DNA of 64,000 nt from the NCBI RefSeq assembly GCF_000264905.1, contig NW_006763136.1:1095485-1159484 (forward strand). The letters are read 5' to 3'. The stretch's first letter is position 1; each line of letters starts with the position of its first letter. The notes beneath the pieces were generated by a model. The model was not told the DNA's origin. It saw only the letters and a program-made list of their open reading frames with translations, and did no database searches. The translations under genes were made by a program, and so were the position numbers. The DNA is from Stereum hirsutum FP-91666 SS1. Its lineage: Eukaryota > Basidiomycota > Agaricomycetes > Russulales > Stereaceae. This document shows positions 13,748 to 25,625 of the stretch, piece after piece.

Positions 13748-15356
13748 ATGGCCGGCACAGCACTCTCACGAAAAGCCCAACGCGCTTTGAAAAAGGTTAG
13801 AAAGACTGACGCCACCAAAGAGAACAGCCCCCTACAGACTCAAATGGAGACAAATAAAGAGTCTCGGTCGCGCTGCAGCTCTCCCAAGAACAACACTACA
13901 CCCCTTCTTCTCACGCCAGCCAAGGTGGCTGCGCCTATCCTCTCCCCCGCCTCCATGGACAAAGCTCAAATCGTTGGTGGCCACGATCTTCCCTGTGTCA
14001 ACCGACGCATACAGGAAGAATCGTTGTGGGACGGCGACGAGGATTTCAACCCATTCTGCTCGCCACCGCCCAGTTACGGAGCGTTCGGCCAGTATTCCAC
14101 TTTCGAGACTATTCCGGCCCCACTCAGTATTCCGGCTCACTCGTCCATCTTTCGAATCGCATACCACCAGGAGTTCCCCTCGTTGTACCACAGCAACGAT
14201 ATTTGTCGGCCTGTTGAGCAAATCACACGCTTTCAAGTCCTCGAACTTCGAGGTGAGGGATCCTTTGGCATCGTCGTGTCTGCTCGACAGCAGCATGACG
14301 GACGGGTTGTGTGTATCAAGATGTGTAACGTGAAGGGAAATCAGAGGGACGAGTATGCGGTGTGCATGAGGAATGAGATGGAAGTACGCAGGAGATTACG
14401 CGGGGGTAGATTTAGTCCTTTCGTGTTGGAAACAGTTGCGCACTGGACGAATGTCGACTTGTCGTACCTGGTGATGGTAATGTGTCCTAATTTTTTTTCA
14501 TCGTATATTTTCGCCATACTCAAGCACAGTTTTTGTCAGCCATTCATGTGCGGGGATTTGCAAGGCTTGTTGGAGCATCCGATCACCATCTCACAACTCA
14601 AAACATACATACTCCAAATGGTGCGTCCGTTCTTGTTTCCTGTTCCCACGCCACTCTTTCTTACTGTCCATTACCCTTCGACAGCTCTCTGGCATCTCAC
14701 ATCTCCACGACCGCGGCATAATCCACGGCGATATTAAACCATCCAACGTCCTCCTTGTCCCAAATCATTCCCCCACATCCACCGACATCCCATACTATAT
14801 CACCATAACCGACTTTGGATTGTCCTACATCCATCCGTATGACGGGCCCATCCCCAGCCTCTTCCCTCCATCCTATCAACAATCTGATTTCGGCTCTTGC
14901 TTTAATTTGGGATGTAGGGGCGAAAGGTTCGTCGTGCCGCTGAGTACTGCCACTGGTGGTACACCCATCTTCAAGGCTCCTGAGCTGTATAATATTCAAG
15001 TCGATCAGGAGGGATGGCTGGATGATATATATGGAATGAGTAACGTTTGTATGCGTTCAGTGGTCCATGACTTGACAGGGACAGGGGCGGAGGATGCATC
15101 GGGGTATGATCATACGGTCGATTATTGGGCGTTGGGGGTGACGCTGTATCAGCTCATGACCAGCAACTTTCCATTCGAAGGTTCGGACCACCAAACTCTC
15201 CGTATGAGTTTGATCAAGTATTGCCAGCATCCGTTGACCCATACGGGCCAATACTGGGCGAATATGGGAGATCGATTCCCTGCGGAGGTTGCGGAAGTTT
15301 TGACGTTTGTCAGTTTATCTCTCATGCACTCTCCGACACAGAGACTGACATTCTGA
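13748..15356 (+). CDS. Eukaryotic protein kinase, family not assigned
   Basis: A predicted Ser/Thr kinase of 493 residues in three exons (13748-14476, 14540-14620, 14685-15356), with phase-0 introns of 63 and 64 nt. The first ~155 residues are polar and Ser/Pro-rich, without a recognised domain. The kinase fold then shows the Gly loop GEGSFGIVV, the ATP-binding Lys in VCIKMC, HGDIKPSN in place of the usual HRDLKPEN, an intact TDFGLSYI, an APELY motif and VDYWALGVTLYQL. The segment between DFG and APE is unusually long (about 50 residues). The chain stops at SPTQRLTF, so the last helices are short. The ATG at 13748 is preferred for its context (caacaATGgcc). I cannot name the subfamily; the key residues suggest an active enzyme. 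Confidence 0.78.
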
Positions 15357-16123
15357 CGCTTCGGTTCGTGTGTTGTGACGGTGTGACCATTTTAACTACA
15401 GTTACTTCATCCCAGCCCAGTTCAACGTCTCAAATGCCGAAACCTCGCGAACCTCGCTTTTTTCGACTGGATCGGAGAGTCAGTGCTGTTCATCTCCTCC
15501 CTTCTTTCACAATTGTTTCCTCCGCGTGCGCTCACCGGCTTCTTGCTTCGGTTTGCTGACATCATTACGATCGTTATATGTAGAGTTGACCCTGAATGGG
15601 AAGAGAAGGGGGAACAGGTTGCTTGCTGGAACCTGCGTGCGTACTTTGCTTCTCTCACAGATCCTGTCGACTTTAATGTCTCCTTGATCATTCCATTTTG
15701 TTACAGTCGTGAACGAAGCGTATATGCAGGAGACCTACATGCATTTAGTATAGTGAGCTGTTCTCTCGCGTTGAACGCGAGAGAGAGGATCATAGGGGAC
15801 GTGAGATTCGCCCAATGCTAACCTGCACAAAATAGGTGGAATGGTCTGATTATTCAGTCCTGCATAAGACATATGGATGGAAGGAAACACATTGCGAGTG
15901 TCTCCCAGTGTACATAACATGCGTCCGCCCGAATGTAGCCAACTGAACCACCACACCTATGCTGTTATTTCCACCTGGGATAAATTCTAGCACAACATTG
16001 TCAGTCTAACCTTCCGTGTCACGTCGATAAATCCTGTGGTATGTACGATCAAGTTGACTGTGTACTACGCAGTGCCACTGTGGACTTTCAGGACAAATTA
16101 TTTAGCGCCGCAATTTACATATA
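15357..16123. other. Intergenic region downstream of kinase
   Basis: No supportable gene is seen here. A fragment near 15380-15700 has open stretches but no kinase-like or other recognisable motif. Confidence 0.4.
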
Positions 16124-16205
16124 GGCGAGATGGCCGAGCGGTCTAAGGCGCCAGACTAAGGATCTGGTCTCTTCGGGGGCGTGGGTTCAAATCCCACTCT
16201 CGTCA
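16124..16205 (+). tRNA. tRNA-Leu (anticodon AAG)
   Basis: An 82-nt class II tRNA without intron. The acceptor arm pairs ggcgaga with tctcgtc, one G-T pair included, with discriminator A. The D arm has tGGCcgagcgg (A box). The anticodon stem is ccaga/tctgg around the loop ctAAGga, giving anticodon AAG for CUU codons. A long variable arm, typical of Leu, precedes a T arm of gtggg-ttcaaat-cccac (B box). CCA is not encoded, as expected in a eukaryotic nucleus. Confidence 0.96.
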
Positions 16206-16473
16206 AATTGTGTGTTTCGGATAACATGCTTTTTGTTGCTCGCCTTTTCCATAGGCGTGACTTCTCATGCACAGGGAACGATGCACACATTCTATGAGGC
16301 TGATTAGGATGTACAATCCGAGAGTCGGTCTCAATCGTGCATAATGGAACCCGCAGAACACAAAATATCCGTAAAAAAAATCGACACCACTCCTCGCACC
16401 ATCTTCCTCAGGCTCTTTTCCCTCCCGCTGAACCTTCACCATTGCTCGTTCAGCCATAACTAGTACTAAACGC

Positions 16474-17838
16474 TCAACTCCAATCATTCGCATCAAGCTC
16501 TCTCGCGGGTCTTTCCCTTCCATTTTCTCTGGGGCCATCGGATTCCTCATCAGGCGGGAGCATGATCATGCCCTCTTCTTTCTTGAAAAAGGTAACCCAA
16601 ATGGCGGCGGCGAGGAGCGTGAGGGGGTGCAGAACGGTAAACATGATGCAAGTGATCTGTTTGTCCGAAAATGCGCCGTTAGCTGCAGCCAAGCCTCGTA
16701 GTTGACAAGAGAAGTCATGAGGGAGTGGGGGAGAGTGCAGCCAGGAAGACGCACATAGACGGGCGCAGGCTTGAGTTTTGTGGCCCAAATCGCTACATTG
16801 ATCCATGTGGCCCCAACACACCACACGATATCGCGTCGGACAGCAACGATGATTAGTCCAAGTAAGTTGACACCAAGGATCACGCCGAATCCTTCCCATT
16901 GATGAGCACGGTAGTGATCTTTGTGGGCAGGGTCCCAAGCGTGGCCTAGTGTGACGCTGTGGGTAATTGATCACAGGTGTGCATGAGTACGATTGTCGTT
17001 AGCAGATATCCGTGTACGGGGGAAGTAGGAGGAGACGTACAATAGAGAATATGGGAACAGGAGCATGAGAGGAAGAATGAGGAAGAGACGGATGGGTCCG
17101 TGAATGAGGGCGACATCGAGAGGACGAGCTCGCGTAGGTGGGTGATACGTGAATAATACGACATTGCAGTAAATGAGGAGAAGTAGAAGTATTCCGAGGA
17201 GGACTGTGGAAGCCAGAAACATGCGGAATACCTGGAGAAGTATTGTCAGCTAAGGCTAGATCGACAATAGCAGCGAAAGATTTCCATACCCATGTAATAG
17301 CCCATGCTGCTGTGACAAAGTTGGAGAATACTAATGCCATACCAACTCCCTTGACGACCGTTGCCTACATTCGCGTGGAGAGTTGGTCAATGTTCAACTC
17401 ACTGGGCAGCAGCAGTTTATGGATGAGCGCACCTTCGTTTCCCGCTTCCTTGCGATCACGAGGAGAACGCAATACCCTATTTGGCACACGTATATAGCCG
17501 CAAAATATGCAGCAATCAAGGGTGTGTATGGAGATATTGATGCAGGGAACCATTTCACGACGTCTCCTATGGACCGAATCGTATGTAAGTCTCAACTCAT
17601 CTAGCATTGTGGAATGATAAGAACGGCGCACCGAGTGATGGAGAAACAACGAGAGCACATATCATCACAGTCGCAATGTTAATAAGTAGTGACAAGGGTG
17701 TCAAGACTTGTAGCCTTCATGAGTTTGTTAACGTTCAAGCAACTTCGTGATCAAGCCGCCAGATAGAGAAGCATACCGAATTAGCGACAAATAGTCGCGC
17801 ACGGCAGGATGATGTGTATCCAATGGTAAGTCATCCAT
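16474..17838 (-). CDS. Multi-pass integral membrane protein of unknown function
   Basis: About 310 residues in seven exons, starting MDDLPLDTHHPAV at 17838 and ending LDANDWS at 16474. Splicing joins LSLIR to LQVLTPLSLLINIA, then GDVVKWFPASISPYTPLIAA, AIYVCQIGYCVLLVIARK, ATVVKGVGMALVFSNFVTAAW, and two Leu-rich membrane segments near 17200-17050. Next comes GHAWDPAHKDHYRAHQWEGF followed by GVILGVNLLGLIIVAVR, then FTVLHPLTLLAAAIWVTFF and an acidic tail. I count seven or eight membrane segments with a short cytosol-like C-tail. The architecture reminds me of fungal DUF1774-type membrane proteins, but that is recall and not a search result. There is no signal peptide. The gene is convergent with the upstream tRNA and co-oriented with the epoxide hydrolase. 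Confidence 0.75.
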
Positions 17839-18172
17839 GCTAGGTATCTTCCAAGCGACAGCTTCGATAACGTTGACTACAGTGTTGGTGGTGGGGGTAA
17901 AGAAAAGACAAGGTTGACGTCTGCATGGTGGTCAGTTGCAAACTCCTCTTGAGTAGACAGCAACGACGTCATAGGCGCGATCATAATAAGCCGCAAGCTT
18001 GGCGCATGTTGCGTATGTTCGTCGCCACACCTCGCCACACGCCAATACAACCCCACCCAGACCGAGGCGGTAGGCCACAAATCAGTAGTCGTTGATTGAA
18101 AAAACAGAAGATCTGGTTAGCCATCCAACATAATGTACATGAATAATCTGTAAGCCCCAGTATTTCACCTAA
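17839..18172. other. Intergenic/promoter region of the membrane protein gene
   Basis: 334 nt between two minus-strand genes. No clear element is seen. Confidence 0.4.
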
Positions 18173-19811
18173 CTAGTGCGTATACCCGATCCTCCCGGGC
18201 ACAACACCAAACGCACGCCCCTTCTTCCCGAACATCTTCCTCAAATCATCGACCAGCCCTTCCGGGTTCTCATACGACGCAAAGTGTCCACCGTACTCGT
18301 GCTCCGACTCGAATACGACGTTGCCTATCGTATGCACCCATCTGTTCATTGTGAAATGAATATACCACATCAATGAAACAAAGCAGCAGTGACCCACGAT
18401 CTTGGAGGGAGATACCCCTCTTGCGGAAAGTACGAGATACCGATAGGGACGTGCTTGATGTTGATAGGAATAACGCCCGGACCCCATAGGTCTTCCATCT
18501 CGTAGTAAATACGGATGGATGCGGCAGGTCCAGCGCGTGAGAACCAATATATTGACACCCAGGTCAGCACTATAAGTACAAAACCCCAACAGAGCCGCGC
18601 AGTCAGCGTCAAACGGACCTGACGAAACAGCGAGAGAAGACATACCTTCGTCATCATCCCAATCATACGCGTCTGTCCAACCGACCAGTTTCTCGTATAT
18701 CCACGCCAACAACCCCACAGGCGAGTCTGCCAGTGAGTATCCGAGAGTCTGAGGTTTGGTGCTTTGGATGGCGGTGTACGCATGCCCAGTTTTGAGGTGT
18801 TCATCCCAGCGAGCGCGGCTAGCGCGTTCACGAGAAGAGTACGGCATGATGGCGTGCCACAACCAGCTCATTGGGTTAGAGAAAAGGGAGGGCGCCCATA
18901 CACTGTGTGAGATGTGGCAGCAATGCTTCGTCATGAGTAACAAGGCAAGACTGAGGGGAGATCACAGATAATGACATACACCGGGTAGTTGGTATGCCAG
19001 GCTTTAACGTGTTTGGGTCCATAGCGAACGGCCATATGACGGGTTATCTGAGGAAAACGGTAAGGACAGGGGGACCTTAGTTCAGGCGAAACCGTGAATG
19101 GGTTTTTGGAAATTGACCCACCAGACTACCCCAGTCGCCACCTTGTACAACATATTCATGGTACCCCAATGCCATCATTAAATTGTGGGCGACCTGTATA
19201 CTCCTGTGAAGCAGTACGGTGAAGGGGTCAGCGATAAGCCACTCACTTCTGTGTACTGGTCTATGGCGAAACCCTTCTTATGAGGACCCTCTGAGAAACC
19301 GAACCCAGGAAGCCCAATAGCGACGACATGGAAGCTTGGATGGTCCGGGGAGGATTCCGTTAGCAGGGGCAATATCTTCTTCGCTTCTATAAAACTCCCT
19401 GGCCCTACAATCAAGAGTCCACATCCGATTCAATTTGACTACTATGTCCCCGAGAGAATGCGATATACAAAGACAAAACTCACATCCATGCACGAACAAT
19501 AACGGAACTGCATCCACAACCTTACTCCTCCCGTGCACATAATGCACATCCAACACTCCGTGCCCCTCAACCTGAACACCCATGGTAAACATAGGCAATT
19601 TCTCATTCAATTCCTTCTCGTACTTCCTCCAATCGTAACCGTTCGTCCAACGCGCGACGAGCCGTTGAACGTCGGCCAAGGGGGAACCATAATCCCAGTC
19701 TGCATCGTCGAGTTCGTCGGGAAAGCCGGTGATAGATAGGTGTGTTTGGAGAGCCTCGAGAGCCTCTGTGGAAACGGATATCTGGAATGGGGTTTCGATA
19801 TGGGAGGTCAT
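18173..19811 (-). CDS. Epoxide hydrolase, microsomal/EHN type (alpha/beta hydrolase)
   Basis: This enzyme adds water to an epoxide to give a diol, through an alkyl-enzyme ester on the nucleophile Asp. It starts at the ATG at 19811 (MTSHIETPF), and the EHN N-terminal domain covers the first ~110 residues (ELDDADWDYG, WRKYEKELN). Splicing restores the oxyanion motif HGWPGSFIEAKK across the intron near 19480-19405. The region GLPGFGFSEGP follows. The nucleophile motif GGDWGS is near 19140, the cap domain runs from SWLWHAIMPYSS, and the catalytic His lies in EYGGHFASYENP near 18270. The chain ends GRIGYTH. Length is about 420 residues, normal for this family. There is no clear N-terminal membrane anchor from this ATG. 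The natural substrate cannot be told from sequence; roles in detoxification or secondary metabolism are both possible. Confidence 0.88.
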
Positions 19812-19860
19812 TTGGGTACTTGCGAGAGTTTGAGTGAGTAGGACAAGGCAAGGTGAAGAG

Positions 19861-19868
19861 ATTATATA
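19861..19868 (-). promoter_or_regulatory. TATA-like element of the epoxide hydrolase gene
   Basis: On the minus strand this reads TATATAAT, about 50 nt before the ATG. Confidence 0.4.
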
Positions 19869-20281
19869 GGCTGCCACTTGCGACCCTGGCGCTTCCCGGG
19901 GCTCATGTGTTCAGAACTTGGTGCCCTGCGTCGTTAGGAGTCGCTGACAGATGATACACGACGAATAAGTGCATGACTCGCTCAACTTTAAAACATCTGA
20001 GAATAAGATTGTGATGAATAAGAAAGGGACAGACTGAGTTCGTCGGGGTCAGCTGGTGTTCGGAGAATAGCCACGTGATCGCGTTTACCCTAAAATGTGG
20101 CCCATTGCAGTTGTTTTCGAGACGAAGCTTCTGAGTGCTCAAACACCAAAACATTTTCATATACTACGAGTACACGCCCACAAAATTCCCGCACAAACAC
20201 AACTATAAACTTCCGTTGATCACACCATAACTAGGAAAGCCTTGAATAAATTGATATCGTAGGATAGCACAGACCTGGCCC
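19869..20281. other. Intergenic region epoxide hydrolase / APP1
   Basis: No gene is supported here. It holds the epoxide hydrolase promoter and the APP1 3' end. Confidence 0.4.
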
Positions 20282-21640
20282 TCATACTTCGATCTTATTT
20301 AGCTCTGCATATAACTCTTCTACATCATCAAAAGTTTTCCAAGCCTCTTTAGGTACCCCTGCAAACGCCTTCTCGAGTCGTTTCGCGCTGTTCAGATGCT
20401 TTTCCTTCTCGGGGTCAACGCCTCTCACTGTCCGGATCCATATCCTCTGAATCCACCCGGGGTACGTCTTATATCTACAAGATACATGGATTTAGCGTCA
20501 GTTTGTAAGCGGATTGGATACAAGGAGAAACGCACATTTCGGCGTACGACTCCGGATCCGTCTGCGTACTATCCCCAATTGCAACCCATCTCTTCCTCGG
20601 TAGCCACCCGTGCACTTTCTTCATCCTATCGACTTTATAGTCCTGAGTGCCTTCGGATAAATTGACAACGAAACTGGAAAGATCCATCCAGCTCATGTCA
20701 CGTAGAATAATTTGACCATGTGGGTAGTTTTTGCGTACGAAGGACCGAAGGAATGGGTAAAGATTGTAAGGCGATGCGGAGAGGTAGAGGTAGGTAGGTG
20801 AGTTAAGACGGGCCTGGAGGGTTTGATAAAATTCGGGGAAACCTGGGGTGGGTTCAGGGGAGTTGACGAAGGTATTGCGAAGCAGGGCGGCTCGGTCGCG
20901 GACTTGCGAGACTTTGATGGTGTCGTCGATATCTACAGATGGTTTGAAGAAGGACGGTGCCAATGTCAAAGTGGCATTCGAGATGAATAGACTCAAACGA
21001 GTTAGACAAGGAGGCAATTACCTGATATGATACCCCATCCTCCCGCACTCGCACAGAACACGTCCATCTCTATGTCTCTCGTATCCCCCGGCTCGGTGAT
21101 CGCAACGCACTTCAACTTCGCTCCAGGCTCTCCCACTGCCACCGGTCTATTGAAGCTCCTCCTCGAACTACTGATACCGTTCCTGTCACTTCTCTCCAAC
21201 TTTAAGACCTCTCCTGTTCTCTCGTCCCGTTGTTCATCCCCATTGATCCTTACTGACAACTGCTTCGAGGGAAGGATGTCGGCAAGGAAGGGCTGAACGC
21301 GTGTCTCGATAGTACGTCGTGCAGCTTCGTCATCTGGAGCGAGGTTAAGCTCTTGTGCGATTTGAGCTATCCATTTTCCTGCCTTCGTTCGGAATTTGTC
21401 TTGAGCGAATAAACAGGCGACGAACTCGGCGGTCCATGTTGCGTTGGTGGCATCGCGGTCGAATGCTAACGGTGTCTGGTCCTTGCCGTTGTCGTCAGCT
21501 GGAGTAGGGAACGCGGTGGTGTCAAGGAGCCAGACTGTGTCTTCAGGAGAGACTGGAACAGTAGTGGAATGAGAGGACATTTCTGGGAGCAGATACGACC
21601 ATCCTTCCTCGACAGCGGCTTTGAGTCGGGTGAAAGGCAT
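20282..21640 (-). CDS. APP1: Phosphatidate phosphatase of the App1 catalytic-domain family (DUF2183)
   Basis: App1-type enzymes remove phosphate from phosphatidic acid to give diacylglycerol, often at sites of endocytosis and actin. The start at 21640 is MPFTRLKAAV. The N-terminal half (to about 21020) is a beta-rich segment ending DVFCASAGGWGIIS. An intron of about 90 nt then leads to the haloacid-dehalogenase-like motif DIDDTIKVSQVRDR (DxDxT). The second half has LYLSASPYNLYPFLRSF, KVDRMKKVHGWLPRKRWV and AIGDSTQTDPESYAE (GDSxxxDPE). It joins IYKTYPGWIQRIWIR to a Glu/Lys-rich tail ending ELNKIEV. Three exons give about 400 residues, smaller than yeast App1 but usual for basidiomycete homologues. 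All motif-I Asp residues are present, so it should be active. Confidence 0.87.
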
Positions 21641-22313
21641 CGATGTCAGAATGTCACAGCACAGTGGGCCTAGATGAAGCGTGAGGGTGTAGGAGAGGAA
21701 AAAATCGGCCTAGTTATATGCCTGAAACTCGTGAAACAGGGTGGAGTGGGTACGGTTGGCATCCCCTTTTACATTAATTGGATAGAGTCCCACTCACAGG
21801 GGCGTGAGACACTATCGAAGCGATGACGCTGGTTACTACCCCCACGATAAAATCACAGGACGACAAGAATACGAGAGAGGTAGCACGTCAGGGTGCCAAG
21901 ACTCCCGGAGACGAAGTATAGGACGTGTGTCATATCGAGCTATTCCAGGTTTGTGCTCCCATTGGAGAAAGGTAGTGAATACCAATACATGACGTCGCCC
22001 AACGCACCATGGATGGTGGGTGAAAACCATATTCCCAGATGCTAAAGCACAAAGAACTTGGGACAGGGGGCAAATGCAAAGACTTCGCGCACGACGAGGC
22101 ATGCCATGAAGTTAGTATGAGGTGCACTGCAAACCTGCCGGGAACCGGTGGCAGGTATTGACATGGCAGACTCCTGGAGAGCCGTGTGAATCCGGTGGAA
22201 GGAGGCCTAGAACTCGCTGAAAACGGTGGAGATCGTATGGAACTAGATGAAAGCAGTGACCGTTGTGATGTGCAAACCGTCGATCATAGTGCAAAGTTCG
22301 GTGGTGGCGGCAG
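21641..22313. other. Intergenic region upstream of APP1
   Basis: This is the APP1 promoter side of a divergent interval. No supported gene is seen. Confidence 0.35.
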
Positions 22314-22562
22314 TCATGGTAGGGAGGCAGCGTGGCAAACTGTAGCAAACGCCACAAAGGTGATAGTTTGAAGCTCCGCTACTCCGATCAAGACAACAAA
22401 CGTCCACAAAACCAATTTCAAAGCCGAACTTCGAAGGTCTTGTTGGACCTCTCTCAACGCTCTGCTTTGTTTCCTTATCTCATACGGATCTTGAACGAAC
22501 GTCTGCAAGTATGCATTGGCACAGCTACGAGTGGCAGAGTGCCTCGCAGTGCTCGCTACCAT
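22314..22562 (-). CDS. Possible small single-membrane-span protein (82 aa)
   Basis: An uninterrupted frame starts MVASTARHSATRSCANAYL and stops at 22314. It has a charged middle (IRKQSRALREVQQD) followed by one hydrophobic span (LKLVLWTFVVLIGVAELQTI). The composition is protein-like, but there is no recognised family. The ATG may be internal to a longer spliced gene, since a good donor (ggtaagt) lies just upstream near 22604. It could also be a chance ORF in the divergent interval between APP1 and the kinase-like gene. Confidence 0.25.
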   Translation of the reverse strand: MVASTARHSATRSCANAYLQTFVQDPYEIRKQSRALREVQQDLRSSALKLVLWTFVVLIGVAELQTITFVAFATVCHAASLP

Positions 22563-22710
22563 TTCCGCCGGCAAGAGGATTGACGTAAATTTGCATTACT
22601 TACCTCTGGCACCCAACGCGACTCTGTGTCAGATCATGGAGACAAAGGAAAATGCCTAGCCTGGGATTCCGTTTCCATCGCCTTTGTATGGCGACTGGTG
22701 ACACCGGCAC

Positions 22711-22720
22711 TATATAAAAG
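22711..22720 (+). promoter_or_regulatory. TATA box of the kinase-like gene
   Basis: TATATAAAAG, a near-consensus TATA box, lies about 100 nt before the ATG at 22819. A C/T-rich leader follows. Confidence 0.65.
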
Positions 22721-22818
22721 CCCGCCTCTCGAACATATCTCGGTCAACTAATTTCTCCTTCCTCCCCACACCCCCCATCTCCGAACACCTTCAGCTCGAA
22801 CCCTTCCCACGCACGCAT

Positions 22819-25625
22819 ATGTCTATTTCCAACAGCTTGAAACGGTTCCTTCGTCGAGGTTCTACTACGTCTGACCAATCGCCAAGTGAGCGTCGCCACT
22901 CCTCGCGCTTGTCCTCCTTTAGGCAGCCGTTTCTTGACACCATGGCCGACGAGACACCAACTGGGCCGTCCGCGACCTCTTCCATTCGTGATGTAGGTCT
23001 ATATCAACCCTCTAAGCATGAAGTCTCATCAATTCAAACCAGATACAGGATGATGCACCGCGCCCGACCCCTTTGCTGATTCAGTCGGGTATCAAGCGCA
23101 AGGCCACAGAAGACCTCGAGAACGTAGTAGTGGACAATCTTCCGTCGATCCCGGACGAGGTTGTTTCGCCAACTATAAGCCGACGTTCTTTATCCCTAGC
23201 GGAGACAAGTGACGGCAGTATCGAAAGACGAGAACCCTCCCACCAGCCCAATCGCATGCGGTCTCCCAGGACATCGGCGTCCGAAGTCTTTTCCTGGGCT
23301 AAGGGACCAGGAGCGGGACATAGCGAGGCTGTCTGGACGCCGATTTCAGAGAATGGTCGACCCCCTGCGTCCATCGCTACGATCTCCGACTATGATGATG
23401 ATGCCGACGAAGATGTGTTCCGCCATACGGTTGGACGCGAGGCAGAATCTGCCGACCTCACAGGCCATAGAACAACAGCAGGACACTATGTTTCTGCCAT
23501 GGAAATGGTTCACAAAGAGACGAACACCCGTGAGATGATTTTCTCTCCCGATATAATCCATCCCCTTCCAACATCATCCACCTTGAAACCCCCAATTCCT
23601 TCTCGCCATCCTCAAAGGCCAGATGGCAAACTTCTTCACGACCATAAGCACAGGCATACCGGCCCCGAGGATGCAACCCCATCTCTGCCATCCCCGTCAT
23701 CTACAGCTCCCCATCGGCACCATAGTCGAAAGAAGAGGGAAAGCTGGGAATCTGTCGCAGCGCATCTTAGCAACTTCCGCTTTCCTCCTGATCCTCCAAA
23801 ACAGCCCTCCGTTGACAGTCGTCGCTTGTCTACTGGACGTGTCAGCACCCTGTCTACTCTGGGGCCAATCGTTCTGAGCTGTGATGCCAAATACACGTTC
23901 TCTGGGGGCCAAAGTGAATATAAGTTCCAGAACCTTGTGCTGCGAGGAAGCGAAAACGATCTTGATACGCCCGGATATCTTGAGAATCCACGTCCTGCAC
24001 CGGTCGCTCCTCGTGAGTCTACCACGAATATGCCGCAGCACTCGATCTCTTCTCGCGGTACTGGAAACTTTGAATGGTGTGTCCGTGGCACTATAAGAAA
24101 CAGTGCCTCGTGCCTCGTTCACCTTGCAGAGCATCGCTCTGGAGCTCTTCACGCGGTGAAGACCATCCCTCTGCAAGCTCTGAATACTCCGGCTGTTGCA
24201 CAAAGGCTCATAGTAGAGCTAAAGGTTATGAGCCTCCTTCGTAACTCGAAGCCGCCTCCTCTTTTCGTGTCAGCTCCTGCCGTGGAAGCGGAGACATGGT
24301 ACTGGGCGTCTTGGGATAATGGACTCCATATTGCAATGGTTCGTTCTCCTTTTTTCTGAGATGCAACCAGAAAACTGACAGTTTCGATGCCATCTAGCCT
24401 TTTCACCAGCGAACGCTCGAGCACCTTATCGGAACTTTGACGCATACCCAGGCCCAATACATTGCTGCTGAGATGGTCCGTCTCATTATCCTCACTCCTT
24501 AGTCACAGCGTTTTCTCATACTTCTCAACCTCCATGCAGACCATGGCTATCCAGTACCTTCACGACAACGGCATTGTTCACAATGATACCCGGCCTAGCA
24601 ACATCTTCATCGTCCACACGGGGCATTGTGTTCTTGGTAACTTCAGTCGTGCATCTCTCATTACCGACAGCTTGGAATGGGACGTCCCGAGCGTCTCAAG
24701 GGGAGACCTTGTATATCTTGCACCGGAAATCTTCTTCGCGCTCAAACCTGAAGACGATATCCCAATCCGATATACTCAGATCGTGGATTGGTGGTCCCTG
24801 GGCATAACCCTTCTAGAAGCATGCGCTGTTCCGTTGGCAATGTCGGTGAGTAGTGGCTACGTTGACTCGCATGTGTTTTCGTTGAGCGTAAGTAACCTAA
24901 CCTATCACGTCTTTCTTTAGCCTCTCATGGAAGAGTTTGGACCCAGCCGTCCACGACGTAACGGTATAATCCCTCATTTCACGGAAGCCGAGCAGACTCG
25001 CCTCCAGGGCTGCGTTACCAGGTTACTCACACCTGCCCTCATTGGATGGCGTGTCCTCTCAGAGGGAAACATCTCTACGGATACTGCCCTGAACTACATT
25101 CTGACGGTACGTTTCCAGCACCGGTACTACAATCTTCTGGTGACTCAGACTTACATTTTTATCGTCTCAGCTGCTCCACTTGAATGGGTTAGATAGATGT
25201 CAATATTCTGAACACGTTCTCAAGGAGCACATATTTTTCGATAGAGGGTACGTTGGTATATTCATGAACTGCCATGCACATTCCACTAAAACTCACTCAG
25301 AAATATCGATGGTACGGAACTGTTCCGTCGTCTTCGAGACGACGAACTCCGTCGTACGTATTTTCTTCCCTTTCATTCCCCCTCCAGATCACTCATCTCA
25401 AATTGCACGCCAGCTTTCGAGAGAAACAAAGTTCACGTATGGCCGGTGAACGAGGCTGTGAAGGAACAGAAGCCTCTGCGTAGTGACCTCGAACTGCCGT
25501 CGGGCTCGTCGGATGCAGGAAATCACCCTCTCGAGCCGCCATCGCTCGCCGCCCTGGGTCAGTTGTTTAGAGAGGCAAAACTATCTTTGCTATTTGATGA
25601 TCGGATCCGCACCGGGGACGATTGA
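22819..25625 (+). CDS. Protein kinase-like protein with degenerate catalytic motifs (probable pseudokinase)
   Basis: Eight exons close perfectly in frame: 22819-22992, 23049-24338, 24398-24475, 24540-24845, 24921-25106, 25171-25247, 25301-25353 and 25414-25625, giving 791 residues. Residues 1 to ~400 are Ser/Arg/Pro-rich and disordered-looking. The kinase fold starts near 24080. The Gly loop is replaced by CVRGTIRNSASCLVHLA. The ATP Lys is kept (HAVKTIP). The catalytic loop reads VHNDTRPSN, keeping Asp but not the usual Arg or Lys. DFG reads NFS (VLGNFSRASL), so the metal-binding Asp is Asn. YLAPEIFF and VDWWSLGITLLEA are intact. An ordered C-lobe ends in HVLKEHIFFDRGN, followed by a polar tail ending DDRIRTGDD. 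The fold is clear, but activity is doubtful. It probably acts as a scaffold or weak kinase; partners are unknown. Confidence 0.82.
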
